Shown piece by piece: positions 1-7,991 of a stretch of 44,080 nt of DNA. The stretch spans positions 508,439 through 552,518 of the forward strand of contig NZ_LR735018.1 in the NCBI RefSeq assembly GCF_900009265.2, written 5' to 3'. Each line of letters opens with the position of its first letter. The first letter of the stretch is position 1. Under the pieces are notes generated by a model. That model was given only the letters and a program-made list of their open reading frames with translations, was not told the origin of the DNA and did not search any database. The DNA comes from Planktothrix paucivesiculata PCC 9631. Lineage in GTDB: Bacteria; Cyanobacteriota; Cyanobacteriia; Cyanobacteriales; Microcoleaceae. A program made the translations under genes and the position numbers.

Positions 1-1428
1 GAATTAATCATTGCTGCTAATATGCAGATTTTGGGTAAAAAATACGGTCAAAATTTCAGTAATTTGCAGTTATCCGAACGGGCTAAAACCGCTTTAGCTA
101 ATATTGAAGAATTGCAACAGGAAGATGGTGGAATTGCAACCTATCCGGGTTCAAGAGTCTCTAGTCCTTTCCTTTCCGCTTATACAGGAGACGCCTTAGC
201 TCAAGCTCAAAACGCGGGATTTTCGGTTAATTCTGAGTTGATTAATTCTCTAAAAACCTATTTAACTCAAGGTGTAAATGATCCCCTAAAATATGATTTT
301 TGTACGGATGAAGTGTGCAAAAATCAAATCCGATTAAATGCTTTAATTGCTTTAGATAAACTCGGAGAAAAACGCAGTGATTTCTTAGATGATATTCTGC
401 AAAATTTCGATCAATTTGATCCCCTCACCCAGATTAAACTGGTACGCTATTTATCTCAATTTCCTCAATGGAAACAGGAGTATGATACTCTATTTGAGCA
501 AGTGCAAAAACAGATTTACGTCACCGGAAGAACGGCAACTCTGAACTTACCTCAAGGCTATAGTTGGTTGAATTCTGATACAGCAATTCAATCCCAAGGC
601 TTGGGTTTATTGTTAACAAAAAATCCCCAATCTGCCACCGTTGATAAGCTGGTGGAAAGTTTATTAAATCTGCGTCGAGATGGAACTTGGGGAGGCAGTT
701 ATGATAACGCCCAGGCGTTAACAGCTTTAACTGCATATAGTCAAACTGAGGCGACACCCCCTAACTTTAAGGTGGCGATTACTTTAGCAGATCAAACTTT
801 AGGAGAAACTCAATTCAAAGGGTATAAAGATTCTAATTTTAGTTTAAATATACCTATGTCAGAATTACCCAAAGGCAAAAATGATTTAATTTTAGAACCG
901 TCAAATCAAGGCAAACTAAATTATTGGGTCGCCTATCGTTATCGTTTAGAAGGAAATCAACCCGGACGTTTAAATGGGTTAAGAATTACCCGCACAATTC
1001 GCCCAGCTAATGAGGATAAAATTTTACAAACAATTGACTTGAATAATCCTAAAGATCTGCTCAAGGTATCACCGGGACAAGTGTTTGATATCGGTTTAGA
1101 TATTATTACCGATCATCCTATTGATCAAGTCATGATTACTGACCCCCTTCCCGCCGGATTTGAAGCGATTGATGCTAGTTTTAAAACCAGTAATTTAGCA
1201 GTAGAAGCGCAAGAAAGTAGTTGGCAAATTAATTATCAAACGGTTCACAATGACCGAATTACAGCCTATAGCGATCGCTTAGAACCAGGGATTTATCAAC
1301 TGCATTATTTGGTTCGTTCTGTTACTCCTGGGGAATATTTATGGCCGGGTGCAGAAGCGAAATTACAACATACTCCCGAACAATTTGGTCGCAGTGCATC
1401 GACAACTTTATTAGTTTCTAAACCTTAG
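1..1428 (+). CDS. Alpha-2-macroglobulin family protein, C-terminal part (5' truncated by window)
   Basis: The reading frame is open from base 1, so this is the C-terminal roughly 475 residues of a longer protein. It has an alpha-helical barrel region rich in aligned aromatic and Gly motifs (GYSWLNSDTAIQSQGLG, then DGTWGGSYDNAQALTAL). A beta-rich C-terminal part follows (RTIRPANEDK, then VMITDPLPAGFEAID and LRSVTPGEY-type ending), which is the usual end of bacterial YfaS-like alpha-2-macroglobulins. Family members are large periplasmic or lipoprotein protease traps. The thioester motif and signal peptide would lie upstream and cannot be checked. The family call rests on the C-terminal order of motifs. 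The stop TAG is followed by repeat-rich intergenic DNA, so this gene is probably the last of its unit. Confidence 0.8.
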   Translation, partial: ELIIAANMQILGKKYGQNFSNLQLSERAKTALANIEELQQEDGGIATYPGSRVSSPFLSAYTGDALAQAQNAGFSVNSELINSLKTYLTQGVNDPLKYDFCTDEVCKNQIRLNALIALDKLGEKRSDFLDDILQNFDQFDPLTQIKLVRYLSQFPQWKQEYDTLFEQVQKQIYVTGRTATLNLPQGYSWLNSDTAIQSQGLGLLLTKNPQSATVDKLVESLLNLRRDGTWGGSYDNAQALTALTAYSQTEATPPNFKVAITLADQTLGETQFKGYKDSNFSLNIPMSELPKGKNDLILEPSNQGKLNYWVAYRYRLEGNQPGRLNGLRITRTIRPANEDKILQTIDLNNPKDLLKVSPGQVFDIGLDIITDHPIDQVMITDPLPAGFEAIDASFKTSNLAVEAQESSWQINYQTVHNDRITAYSDRLEPGIYQLHYLVRSVTPGEYLWPGAEAKLQHTPEQFGRSASTTLLVSKP

Positions 1429-1459
1429 TTATGATCCCCCTAAATCCCCGTTATTAATT

Positions 1460-1549
1460 AGGACTTACGCAGAATACCCAATTATACACCATCTGTAGGG
1501 GCGAACGGCCGTTCGCCCCTACTAGATATGGTTGTTTTGCGTAAGTCCT
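1460..1549. repeat. MITE-like element with 12-bp terminal inverted repeats
   Basis: AGGACTTACGCA at 1460-1471 is matched perfectly by TGCGTAAGTCCT at 1538-1549. Inside is a perfect 28-bp palindrome (1495-1522) with arms GTAGGGGCGAACGG. There is no ORF, so this is a short non-autonomous element or a folded repeat. The same 12-bp end occurs alone at 19872-19883. TTAAT is present close to both ends, but a target duplication is not certain. Confidence 0.6.
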
Positions 1550-1578
1550 GTTAATGGGGACTTTGAAATCGGTTTCCT

Positions 1579-1612
1579 CCTGTAGAGAGGTTCCATGGAA
1601 CGTCTCTACAGG
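1579..1612. repeat. Palindromic intergenic repeat, CTGTAGAGA family
   Basis: Arms CCTGTAGAGA (1579-1588) and TCTCTACAGG (1603-1612) enclose a nested palindrome GTTCCATGGAAC. A closely related repeat with the CCATGG centre lies at 4188-4235. It sits about 100 bp upstream of hisH. It could fold in RNA but has no T-run typical of a terminator. Confidence 0.55.
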
Positions 1613-1710
1613 GGCAAATGTGTAGAAAACATTTACAGATTTAATATAATAAAGCAGAAAAAATGCTAAAATCAGAATAGTTTTAACCCACAGGATAAGG
1701 AAGCAAATCA

Positions 1711-2373
1711 ATGTCTGTGATCGCGGTAATTGACTACGATATGGGGAATTTACACTCGGTTTGCAAAGGCTTAGAAAAAGCCGGGGTAAAACCTCAAGTG
1801 ACTGACTCAGCCACAATTATTAAAAATGCCGATGCGGTTGTATTACCTGGGGTGGGTTCCTTTGACCCCGCTATGCAACATTTGCGATCGCGCAATTTAG
1901 TCGAACCAATTCAAGATGTAATTGCTTCCGATGTTCCCTTTTTAGGCATTTGTTTAGGGTTACAAATTCTGTTTGAATCTTCAGAAGAAGGTCAAGAAAA
2001 AGGCTTAGGAATATTCCCGGGAACTGTGCGCCGTTTCCAGTCCGAACCTGGGTTAACTATACCCCATATTGGTTGGAATCAACTATCTTTAACTCAACCA
2101 AATATTCCCTTATGGAAAACCATTGGTTCCCAACCTTGGGTTTATTTTGTCCATTCCTATTATGTTGATCCAACTGATAGGAATTTAACCGCCGCGACTA
2201 TTCAACACGGAAGTCAAATTATTACGGCTGCGATCGCCAAAGATAACGTCATGGCGGTACAATTTCACCCGGAAAAATCCTCTAACGCTGGACTAAAAAT
2301 TCTGGATAATTTTGTGGAATTAGTTGAAGGTAAAAATAAAAACTTTGAGATGATAAACCAGGTTTCTGTATAA
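1711..2373 (+). CDS. hisH: Imidazole glycerol phosphate synthase, glutamine amidotransferase subunit HisH
   Basis: HisH hydrolyses glutamine and channels ammonia to HisF, which makes imidazole glycerol phosphate and AICAR in histidine synthesis. The class I glutamine amidotransferase features are visible: the opening IDYDMGNLHSV, PGVGSF near residue 46, the nucleophile Cys81 in GICLGLQ, and His186/Glu188 in QFHPEKSS. Length (220 residues) is slightly above the usual 200-210 because of a short C-terminal tail. The start ATG follows AGGATAAGGA at good spacing. Its partner hisF lies about 5.6 kb downstream on the same strand, not adjacent, as is common for scattered cyanobacterial his genes. Confidence 0.97.
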   Translation: MSVIAVIDYDMGNLHSVCKGLEKAGVKPQVTDSATIIKNADAVVLPGVGSFDPAMQHLRSRNLVEPIQDVIASDVPFLGICLGLQILFESSEEGQEKGLGIFPGTVRRFQSEPGLTIPHIGWNQLSLTQPNIPLWKTIGSQPWVYFVHSYYVDPTDRNLTAATIQHGSQIITAAIAKDNVMAVQFHPEKSSNAGLKILDNFVELVEGKNKNFEMINQVSV

Positions 2374-2441
2374 ATTTTGGGGATAAAATCAAAATTTCAG
2401 ATTGAGAAACTCGGTTTCTGATTAATTGGAGGAATAAATTT

Positions 2442-2984
2442 TTGAGTTTAAGAATCTATGGAAACCGCCTATTAAAAACCTTACCCGGAGAAGAAACTAG
2501 ACCAACATTAGCTAGGGTCAGGGAAGCGGTTTTTAATATTTGGCAAGGTAAAATAAAAGGCTGTCGCTGGTTGGATTTATGTACGGGTAGTGGTTCAATG
2601 GGGGCTGAGGCATTATGTCGGGGGGCGGCGGTTGTGATCGGGATTGAACAACACGGGAAAGCCTGTAAACTTATCCAAGAAAATTGGCAAACAATGGCGG
2701 ATTCTTCCCAACAAATTCAAGTAATTCGAGGGGATATTTTAGGGAAATTAAAGACTTTATCCGGGCAAAAATTTGATTGTATTTATTTTGATCCGCCCTA
2801 TAATAGCAATCTTTATCAACCCGTATTAGAAGCCATATCTCAATATCAACTCCTATCCGATCATGGAGAAATTGCCGTAGAACATCATCCCCATCGTTGG
2901 CAAATTCAACCCATTACAGAGTTAGAAATTTGTCGAGAAAAAACCTATGGCAATTGTGCTTTAACATTTTATAGTTTAAAATAA
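2442..2984 (+). CDS. rsmD: 16S rRNA (guanine(966)-N(2))-methyltransferase RsmD
   Basis: This SAM-dependent methyltransferase modifies G966 of 16S rRNA in the small subunit. Visible features are the N-terminal LRIYGN and RPTLARVREAVFNIW, which are typical of RsmD. The SAM-binding WLDLCTGSGSMGAEALCRGA lies at about residues 43-62, and the catalytic DPPY at 117-120. The length of 180 residues is normal. The start is TTG at 2442, supported by GGAGG at 2428-2432 nine bases upstream; no ATG fits the N-terminal homology. It lies 68 bp after hisH on the same strand and may be co-transcribed. Confidence 0.93.
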   Translation: MSLRIYGNRLLKTLPGEETRPTLARVREAVFNIWQGKIKGCRWLDLCTGSGSMGAEALCRGAAVVIGIEQHGKACKLIQENWQTMADSSQQIQVIRGDILGKLKTLSGQKFDCIYFDPPYNSNLYQPVLEAISQYQLLSDHGEIAVEHHPHRWQIQPITELEICREKTYGNCALTFYSLK

Positions 2985-3006
2985 TAAAGGGTAATTCCGT
3001 AATCAT

Positions 3007-3071
3007 TTGTAGGGGCGGGTTATGTTCGATTTTTGTGAATCACCTAAATCTGGATAAACCCGCCCCTACAA
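3007..3071. repeat. Inverted repeat with 15-bp arms
   Basis: TTGTAGGGGCGGGTT (3007-3021) is perfectly complementary to AACCCGCCCCTACAA (3057-3071), with a 35-base loop. The GTAGGGGCG core is shared with the palindrome at 1495-1522, so both belong to one family of dispersed intergenic palindromes. It lies just after rsmD and could act as a transcript-end structure. Confidence 0.55.
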
Positions 3072-3099
3072 GAATTTATCAGTCCGATAATTGTTGACT

Positions 3100-3157
3100 A
3101 TTACCCTGTTACTGAGCGAAGTCGAAGTATTACCCTGTTACTGAGCGAAGTCGAAGT
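3100..3157. repeat. Tandem direct repeat, 29 bp x 2
   Basis: Two identical 29-bp units (3100-3128 and 3129-3157) contain CTGAGCGAAGTCGAAGT, followed by the first seven bases of a third unit. They end 22 bp before the nucleotidase start. CGAAGTCGAAGT-type motifs are common repeats in bacterial intergenic DNA. No function is visible. Confidence 0.7.
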
Positions 3158-3179
3158 ATTACCCATTAACGGAGTTTTT

Positions 3180-4139
3180 ATGTCCTACGAAAAAGAAAAA
3201 GAAATTGCCATTGCAGCCACATTAAGCGCCTGGAAACTGTGCGAAAGAGTGCGGGAAAATATTCCGCAAGCGATGGAAAAAATTGATAAAAGTCCGGTGA
3301 CGGTAGCTGATTATGGATCTCAAGCAATTATTTGTAAAGCTTTAGCAGAAGCATTTCCGAATGATCCGGTAGTTGGGGAAGAAGACGCCACGGAATTACA
3401 AACCCCAGAAATGGCGGAAAACCTAGCAAAAATCACTCAATATGTCCAAGAAATTATTCCCGATGCTACTTCAGAACAGATTATAAACTGGATTAATCAA
3501 GGGAATGGCAAGGTTAAAAAAAGGTTTTGGACATTAGACCCAATTGATGGGACAAAAGGCTTTTTAAGACAGGATCAATATGCGATCGCCTTGGCTTTAA
3601 TTGAGGATGGAGAGGTGAAAGTTGGGGTGATGGGATGCCCAGCCTATCCGGTGGAAAATCATCAACCTGGGGCGTTATTTGTAGCAGTTAGGGGACAGGG
3701 ATCAACGATGTTAATTCCGGCAACGGGGGAAGAAATTCCGATTCAAGTTGTCGCTGAAAATGATATGGAAAATCTGCGATTTGTGGGCAGTATTGAAGCC
3801 AGTCATGGTGATATTGATCGTCAAGATGCTGTGGCAAAAGCGGTGGGAATTGTGGCGTCAGCAGTTAAGATGGATTCGCAGGCAAAATATGGGGCGGTGG
3901 CGTCTGGAAAAGCGGCGTTATATTTGCGACTTCCTTCTCCTAAAACCCCTAATTATCGGGAGAATATTTGGGATCATGCGGCGGGTGCAATTGTAGTAGA
4001 AGAAGCGGGGGGACGGGTGACTGATATGGTGGGTAAACCGTTGGATTTTGCTTCTAATCCTAAGATGTTAGAAAATCGGGGAATTATTGTGAGTAATGGG
4101 ATTATTCATGATACGGTTTTAGCCGCATTAAATCCATAA
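3180..4139 (+). CDS. 3'(2'),5'-bisphosphate nucleotidase, inositol monophosphatase superfamily
   Basis: The likely reaction is removal of the 3'-phosphate of PAP or PAPS, which prevents build-up of this by-product of sulfate assimilation. The metal-binding motifs of the FIG/inositol phosphatase superfamily are present. VVGEED lies near residue 65-70, LDPIDGTKGFLR has Asp120 and Asp123, and IWDHAAGAIVVEEAGG has Asp265. The IDGTKGF form, TVADYGSQA and the 319-residue length match the eukaryote-like HAL2/SAL1 branch better than short CysQ. The ATG is preceded by CGGAG. It could act on inositol phosphates, but the motif set favours the nucleotidase. The gene stands alone between repeats. Confidence 0.88.
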   Translation: MSYEKEKEIAIAATLSAWKLCERVRENIPQAMEKIDKSPVTVADYGSQAIICKALAEAFPNDPVVGEEDATELQTPEMAENLAKITQYVQEIIPDATSEQIINWINQGNGKVKKRFWTLDPIDGTKGFLRQDQYAIALALIEDGEVKVGVMGCPAYPVENHQPGALFVAVRGQGSTMLIPATGEEIPIQVVAENDMENLRFVGSIEASHGDIDRQDAVAKAVGIVASAVKMDSQAKYGAVASGKAALYLRLPSPKTPNYRENIWDHAAGAIVVEEAGGRVTDMVGKPLDFASNPKMLENRGIIVSNGIIHDTVLAALNP

Positions 4140-4187
4140 ATTATCCGAATTATCTTAAGTCTCCGAAGCCCGAAATTTGTTTCCGGG

Positions 4188-4235
4188 CTGTAGAGACGTG
4201 CCATGGCGCGTCTCTCCCATGGCGCGTCTCTACAG
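4188..4235. repeat. Palindromic intergenic repeat, CTGTAGAGACG family
   Basis: CTGTAGAGACG (4188-4198) pairs with CGTCTCTACAG (4225-4235). The interior carries CCATGGCGCGTCTCT twice, so the element looks like a palindrome with a partially duplicated right arm. It is related to the repeat at 1579-1612. It lies between convergent genes and may serve as a bidirectional transcript end, although no T-run is clear. Confidence 0.55.
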
Positions 4236-4257
4236 AGATTCTGAATCACATAACTTT

Positions 4258-4671
4258 TTAACGGAATTTACGTTCGGATTCGTCAATTGGTAAATCGTTA
4301 ATACTGGCTTCCCGTCGCTGCATTAACCCATTGGGGGCAAATTCCCATTGTTCGTTACCATAGGCGCGATACCACTGACCCGAATCCGTGCGATATTCAT
4401 ACTCAAATGCGACAGAAATTCGGTTATCAGTGAAACTCCATAACTTTTTTTTCAAACGATAATCTAGTTCTGTATTCCACTTGCGAGTCAGAAATTCTCG
4501 AATTTTGTCCCGTCCCGTAAAAAATTCCGCCCGATTTCGCCAAACGGAATCCTCTGTATAAGCTAATGCAACTCGTTCGGGATCACAGGTATTCCAAGCA
4601 TCCTCAGCGGCTTGTACTTTGGCTTTAGCGGTTTCCAGGGTAAAGGGTGGTAAGGGGGGTCTAGTTTCCAT
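4258..4671 (-). CDS. DUF1348 / NTF2-like (SnoaL-type) protein
   Basis: This 137-residue single-domain protein has an NTF2-like fold pattern. Near the N-terminus is [30 protein letters not shown], with [12 protein letters not shown] following. A beta-rich second half contains [26 protein letters not shown]. This pattern matches the DUF1348 family, whose biochemical role is not established. It is third in a minus-strand operon after the GST and PPOX genes, 44 bp downstream of the latter. Its likely role is therefore part of the same xenobiotic or redox response, under the TetR-type regulator encoded divergently at 6057. Confidence 0.8.
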   Translation of the reverse strand: METRPPLPPFTLETAKAKVQAAEDAWNTCDPERVALAYTEDSVWRNRAEFFTGRDKIREFLTRKWNTELDYRLKKKLWSFTDNRISVAFEYEYRTDSGQWYRAYGNEQWEFAPNGLMQRREASINDLPIDESERKFR

Positions 4672-4715
4672 GAGAGATTCTCCTTGATGATGATGATTAA
4701 GTTTATGGGTTGTTG

Positions 4716-5327
4716 TTATGGGTTGTTGGGAGGGTTGCTTAATTGCTCTAACTCTACAATTCGAGTTTGTAGGGGTGTGATCATTGCTTCCACTTCCGCC
4801 TCAGAATATCGGATGGGGATATGTTGGGGACAATTCTCACTAATAGCTTCAACATGAAAAATAATCGCCCGTTCAATTTCTGAAGGATCGTTAGGCATTT
4901 TTAATTGTGCAATTAATACCGGATCTCCTTCAATATATTCAGCTTTTCCCCAAATTTTAATCCGTTGGCGGTGACGATAATCCATTAAAAACAAAAAGGC
5001 TTTATTGTTTCCTGATAGATTCCCAACGCTAATGTACTGCACATTCCCCGAAAAATCAGCAAAGCCTAATGTCTTCTCATTCATCACCTTTAAAAAACCC
5101 GGCTTCCCCCCCCGAAATTGAATATAGGGATAGCCATTAGAACCAACAGTTCCTAAATAAAACCCGTCTAATTGATCAATCAAGTCCTGAATTTTGGGAG
5201 TGATCGTATCATTAGCATCCCCATTCGCAATATAGCGTTGATAGGTTTGCCTCGATCCGCGTAATTCCTGGGCGGCTTCAACTTCTGGGGTAAAGGCAAT
5301 TTCTCCAAATTTGCGGGGCATACTCAC
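4716..5327 (-). CDS. Pyridoxamine 5'-phosphate oxidase family (FMN-binding split barrel) protein
   Basis: The central part reads [28 protein letters not shown], followed by [24 protein letters not shown] and [16 protein letters not shown]. This is the flavin-binding split-barrel pattern of the PPOX superfamily. Such proteins bind FMN or F420 and act as oxidoreductases, often of unknown substrate. The N-terminal 50 residues ([23 protein letters not shown]) are characteristic of the longer subgroup often found beside GST genes. The start ATG lies three bases after the GST stop codon, so the two are translated from one mRNA. It is probably not a true PdxH, because it sits in a GST operon and lacks the PdxH layout. 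Confidence 0.85.
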   Translation of the reverse strand: MSMPRKFGEIAFTPEVEAAQELRGSRQTYQRYIANGDANDTITPKIQDLIDQLDGFYLGTVGSNGYPYIQFRGGKPGFLKVMNEKTLGFADFSGNVQYISVGNLSGNNKAFLFLMDYRHRQRIKIWGKAEYIEGDPVLIAQLKMPNDPSEIERAIIFHVEAISENCPQHIPIRYSEAEVEAMITPLQTRIVELEQLSNPPNNP

Positions 5328-5330
5328 CTC

Positions 5331-5948
5331 CTACACCGTCACAGGTTGTGGAATCCCGATCATACTCACAAAGCCCGGAAGATGTTGCAGGCGATCGCAC
5401 CAAGCCAAAATATGGGGATAATTATCCAGAGCAATCTGACCATCGGGAGCGAGGGCAACGTAGGGAAACACGGCAATATCAGCAAGAGTTGGATGTCCTA
5501 ACTCCAACCATTCTTTGTTTGATAAATGAGTATTAAGTTGGGTTAAAATGAATTCGGCTGTTTGATTCGCCCGTTCTAAATTAATGCTAGTGACGTTGAA
5601 GCGATAATACAATCGCGCTGACTCTGGCCCTTGGCGAATTTCTCCAGCCGTTGTTGATAGCCAACGAATCACCCGACTTAGGGGTTCTGCCTCCATTGGC
5701 AACCATTTATCCCCCCCATATCGCCGTGCCAAATACACTAAAATCGCCTGAGCATCCGCCAAAATGATATCATCATGCACCAGTAGGGGAACTTGTCCAA
5801 AGGGATTGAGGGCAAGAAATTCTGGCTGTTTGTGTTCTCCAGCCATTAAGTCAACCTTAATCCACTCGTAATCTAAGGCTAACAGAGACAGCATTAATTT
5901 GACTTTGTAGCTGTTTCCAGACAGTTCATGACCATAAAGCTTAATCAT
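5331..5948 (-). CDS. Glutathione S-transferase
   Basis: The 205-residue protein has the thioredoxin-like N-terminal half (MIKLYGHELSGNSYKVKLML, then NPFGQVPLLVHDD and ILADAQAILVYLARR). An all-helical GST C-terminal half with HPTLADIAVFPYV follows. It would conjugate or reduce electrophiles with glutathione in the cytosol. The start at 5948 is chosen because homology begins at MIKLYG. A longer frame to 6002 would run through the operator and promoter shared with the divergent regulator. The usual ESxAI motif is DAQAI here. It is the first gene of the GST-PPOX-DUF1348 operon. No strong Shine-Dalgarno is seen, and the predicted leader is short. Confidence 0.9.
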   Translation of the reverse strand: MIKLYGHELSGNSYKVKLMLSLLALDYEWIKVDLMAGEHKQPEFLALNPFGQVPLLVHDDIILADAQAILVYLARRYGGDKWLPMEAEPLSRVIRWLSTTAGEIRQGPESARLYYRFNVTSINLERANQTAEFILTQLNTHLSNKEWLELGHPTLADIAVFPYVALAPDGQIALDNYPHILAWCDRLQHLPGFVSMIGIPQPVTV

Positions 5949-5965
5949 GTCGGTTCTCGGTAAGA

Positions 5966-6016
5966 ATTGTACCGTGCGTTCGGTATATTTGGACTGTACC
6001 AATTGTTCGGTACAAT
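5966..6016. promoter_or_regulatory. Divergent promoter region with two TetR-type operator palindromes
   Basis: Two inverted repeats with the same core are visible: TACCG-N6-CGGTA at 5970-5985 and TGTACC-N8-GGTACA at 5995-6014. On the plus strand, TTGGAC (5989-5994) and TACAAT (6011-6016) form a -35/-10 pair with a 16-bp spacer that contains the second palindrome exactly. On the minus strand, TACAAT (5971-5966) is a plausible -10 overlapped by the first palindrome, although its -35 is weak. Binding by the neighbouring TetR protein would block both directions. The layout is seen; the binding is inferred. Confidence 0.65.
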
Positions 6017-6056
6017 GTCAAGAGATGGAACCCATAATTTTTATCCCGGTCTAAAA

Positions 6057-6608
6057 ATGCCCAAAGAAACCTATGTTCCCTGCCTTCTGCAACTGTTTCG
6101 ACAGTACGGCTATGATGGAGCTACCCTATCCAAGATTTCGCAAGCCACGGGATTAGGGAAAGCCAGTCTGTACCACCACTTTCCAGGGGGAAAGAATGAG
6201 ATGGTTAAGGCGGTGCTGGATTATTTGGAACAATGGTCGGAGGAAAATCTGTTGTCCACTTTGCGGGGGGAGGGGGATGCAGAGTCTCGACTCCGAAGAA
6301 TGTGCGATCGCCTGAATCAACTGTATCAAGGGGGACAGCAACCCTGTGTATTTGTCATTTTGCTATCGGGTTCAGCCAGGGATGTTTTTCATGATCAAGT
6401 TAAAGGGTTATTTGTCACTTGGATTGATGCGATCGCTCAAGTCTTAATCGAAGCCGGAATGGATGAAAAATTAGCCCAAGAAAGGGGAGAAGATGCCGCG
6501 ATCGCAATTCAAGGAGGATTAATTTTATCCCAAGGTTTAGATAATCCCTCTGCCTTTCAACGGGTGATTCAACAATTACCAAAACAACTCTGTAATTTAG
6601 ATAAATAA
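6057..6608 (+). CDS. TetR/AcrR family transcriptional regulator
   Basis: The N-terminal DNA-binding domain reads PKETYVPCLLQLFRQYGYDGATLSKIS, then QATGLGKASLYHHFPGGKNEM, a textbook TetR helix-turn-helix of the LmrA/YxaF-like branch. The C-terminal ligand-binding domain contains GGQQPCVFVILLSGSARD. The protein is 183 residues from the chosen start. ATG 6057 is preferred because the upstream in-frame ATG at 6015 overlaps the predicted -10 hexamer. It is divergent from the GST operon and shares its operator region, so it most likely represses that operon and itself, with release by an electrophile or other small ligand. Confidence 0.88.
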   Translation: MPKETYVPCLLQLFRQYGYDGATLSKISQATGLGKASLYHHFPGGKNEMVKAVLDYLEQWSEENLLSTLRGEGDAESRLRRMCDRLNQLYQGGQQPCVFVILLSGSARDVFHDQVKGLFVTWIDAIAQVLIEAGMDEKLAQERGEDAAIAIQGGLILSQGLDNPSAFQRVIQQLPKQLCNLDK

Positions 6609-6617
6609 CCACTTTCT

Positions 6618-7118
6618 CTACTGACGACGAGATGAATTTAAAGAACGAATAAAACCCATGATTTCTTGATCGCTTGGTTTAAATTTTAACGCCATTAATG
6701 CCGAAACCCTAGCATTTTGATATTGCTTCATCCTCGCTAAAATTTGAGCTTTTAACATCCAGAGTTGAGGATTTTGATCATCTAAACTTAAAGCCCTTTC
6801 CACAGAACTTAACGCTTGAGAATAGAGTTGTAACTTCATTAATATTTCTCCGCGTAATTGCCAAATAGTTTCCTGTTGATTATCCAGTTTTAACCCTTGA
6901 TCTAAAGATAGAATCGCCTCTTGATAATCCTGGATTTGATAATAAGCAATTCCTCGATTAATCAAAGCCGGAACAAAATCAGGTTTTAAATTAATCGCCC
7001 GGTTATAGGATTCAATCGCCTCTTGATGCTGTTTTAACTGCTTCATCAATAAATTTCCCCTAGAATACCAAATCTGATAATCGTCATTGTAAAAACTTTT
7101 GTAGGGGAATACCGGCAC
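6618..7118 (-). CDS. TPR protein, probably the detached C-terminal half of a protease-TPR fusion
   Basis: At least three tetratricopeptide repeats are readable: AIESYNRAINLKPDFVPALI, AILSLDQGLKLDNQQETIW and ALSSVERALSLDDQNPQLW. A fourth degenerate one ends in ALKFKPSD. The only upstream start is GTG 7118, which lies inside the 3' end of the protease gene in another frame and encodes an implausible MPVFPY opening. Removing one T from the T5 run (plus-strand AAAAA at 7091-7095) would join both genes into one 395-residue frame. I therefore read it as the broken C-terminal half of a serine protease-TPR protein, an arrangement known in cyanobacteria. Independent translation from GTG remains possible. 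Confidence 0.75.
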   Translation of the reverse strand: MPVFPYKSFYNDDYQIWYSRGNLLMKQLKQHQEAIESYNRAINLKPDFVPALINRGIAYYQIQDYQEAILSLDQGLKLDNQQETIWQLRGEILMKLQLYSQALSSVERALSLDDQNPQLWMLKAQILARMKQYQNARVSALMALKFKPSDQEIMGFIRSLNSSRRQ

Positions 7119-7806
7119 TATATCCTAATGTCACCCGAGAAACCGATCCCAATTCTGGATTACTAAAAATTTGCCCCTCCGATTGACCATGAATGCCAAT
7201 AACTCGACCCTCCCGATCTAAAATCGGAGATCCGCTCATTCCCACCTGCGTCCTATTAGTATAGAATAAATCATATCCTCGGGTAAAAGGTTCTTTAATT
7301 AAGGAGTTTTTTTCGGCTTCACTAATTAATAAACCCGTCGTAAATACTCGTCTGCGGTCAGCAATGGGTAACTTAGAATCGGGCCAGCCTGAAATAAAAA
7401 TATATTCCGATTGGCTATCATAATTATAATCAGCCAGACGAGCAATAGAATAAGTTTTGTCGCTGCTAAAAGGGATAAGAGCTAAATCAATTCCCGGTAA
7501 TTTAATCACCTGATTGTAGTCAATGGGATATTGTTCACCATCAACAGTAATTACGGTATATTCATCGGGACTTTTAACAACGTGATTTGCTGTTAATACA
7601 TAATAAGTATTTTGATTTTTAGCAATAATTACTCCCGACCCCGGATTTAACCCATCAATTAACACAGTAATCGACTGACTGATGCGGTTGATCTCCTCGG
7701 TGGTTAATCCCATGACTTTAGGATTTAAACCCAAAGTTAATATCAGACCGAATATAATAGATAAGCCAATTTTAAAAAACCGATAACGGATGAATCGAAA
7801 GCTCAT
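7084..7806 (-). CDS. Trypsin-like serine protease, exported; likely frameshifted from the TPR gene
   Basis: A hydrophobic N-terminal segment at residues 11-27 suggests a signal peptide or anchor. The S1 triad is visible: His75 in LTANHVV, Asp107 in GIDLALIPF and Ser191 in GMSGSPIL. GRVIGIHGQSEG follows as the substrate-cleft strand. It would act in the periplasm or lumen. The protein stops at residue 240 right after AGIPLQKFLQ, exactly where fusion homologues would go on into TPR repeats. The TPR reading frame continues in +1 (see next gene). The catalytic domain itself appears complete, so the truncated protein may still be active. Confidence 0.83.
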   Translation of the reverse strand: MSFRFIRYRFFKIGLSIIFGLILTLGLNPKVMGLTTEEINRISQSITVLIDGLNPGSGVIIAKNQNTYYVLTANHVVKSPDEYTVITVDGEQYPIDYNQVIKLPGIDLALIPFSSDKTYSIARLADYNYDSQSEYIFISGWPDSKLPIADRRRVFTTGLLISEAEKNSLIKEPFTRGYDLFYTNRTQVGMSGSPILDREGRVIGIHGQSEGQIFSNPELGSVSRVTLGYSAGIPLQKFLQ

Positions 7807-7991
7807 TTTCCCCTCCTAATTTGTTCTGACTTATAACTCCTTCTTTCTTCCATCGGTTTTTTATTGATCCGGTTTCAATAACTGATCAATTAACTATTCC
7901 CTATTTTGGTATTCCCTGCTATATAATTAATATCAACTTAAAAAAGGGATTGTTACCCTTAATTTAAGTATCGTAATCTTTAACATTTATT

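Noticed and set aside
1454-1816. 120-codon minus-strand frame before hisH
   Set aside because: It runs across the MITE, a palindromic repeat and the hisH start, and shows no protein-like pattern.
7091-7095. Programmed frameshift between protease and TPR genes
   Set aside because: The needed shift is +1 and no known stimulatory signal is visible; a simple indel in a T-run is more likely.
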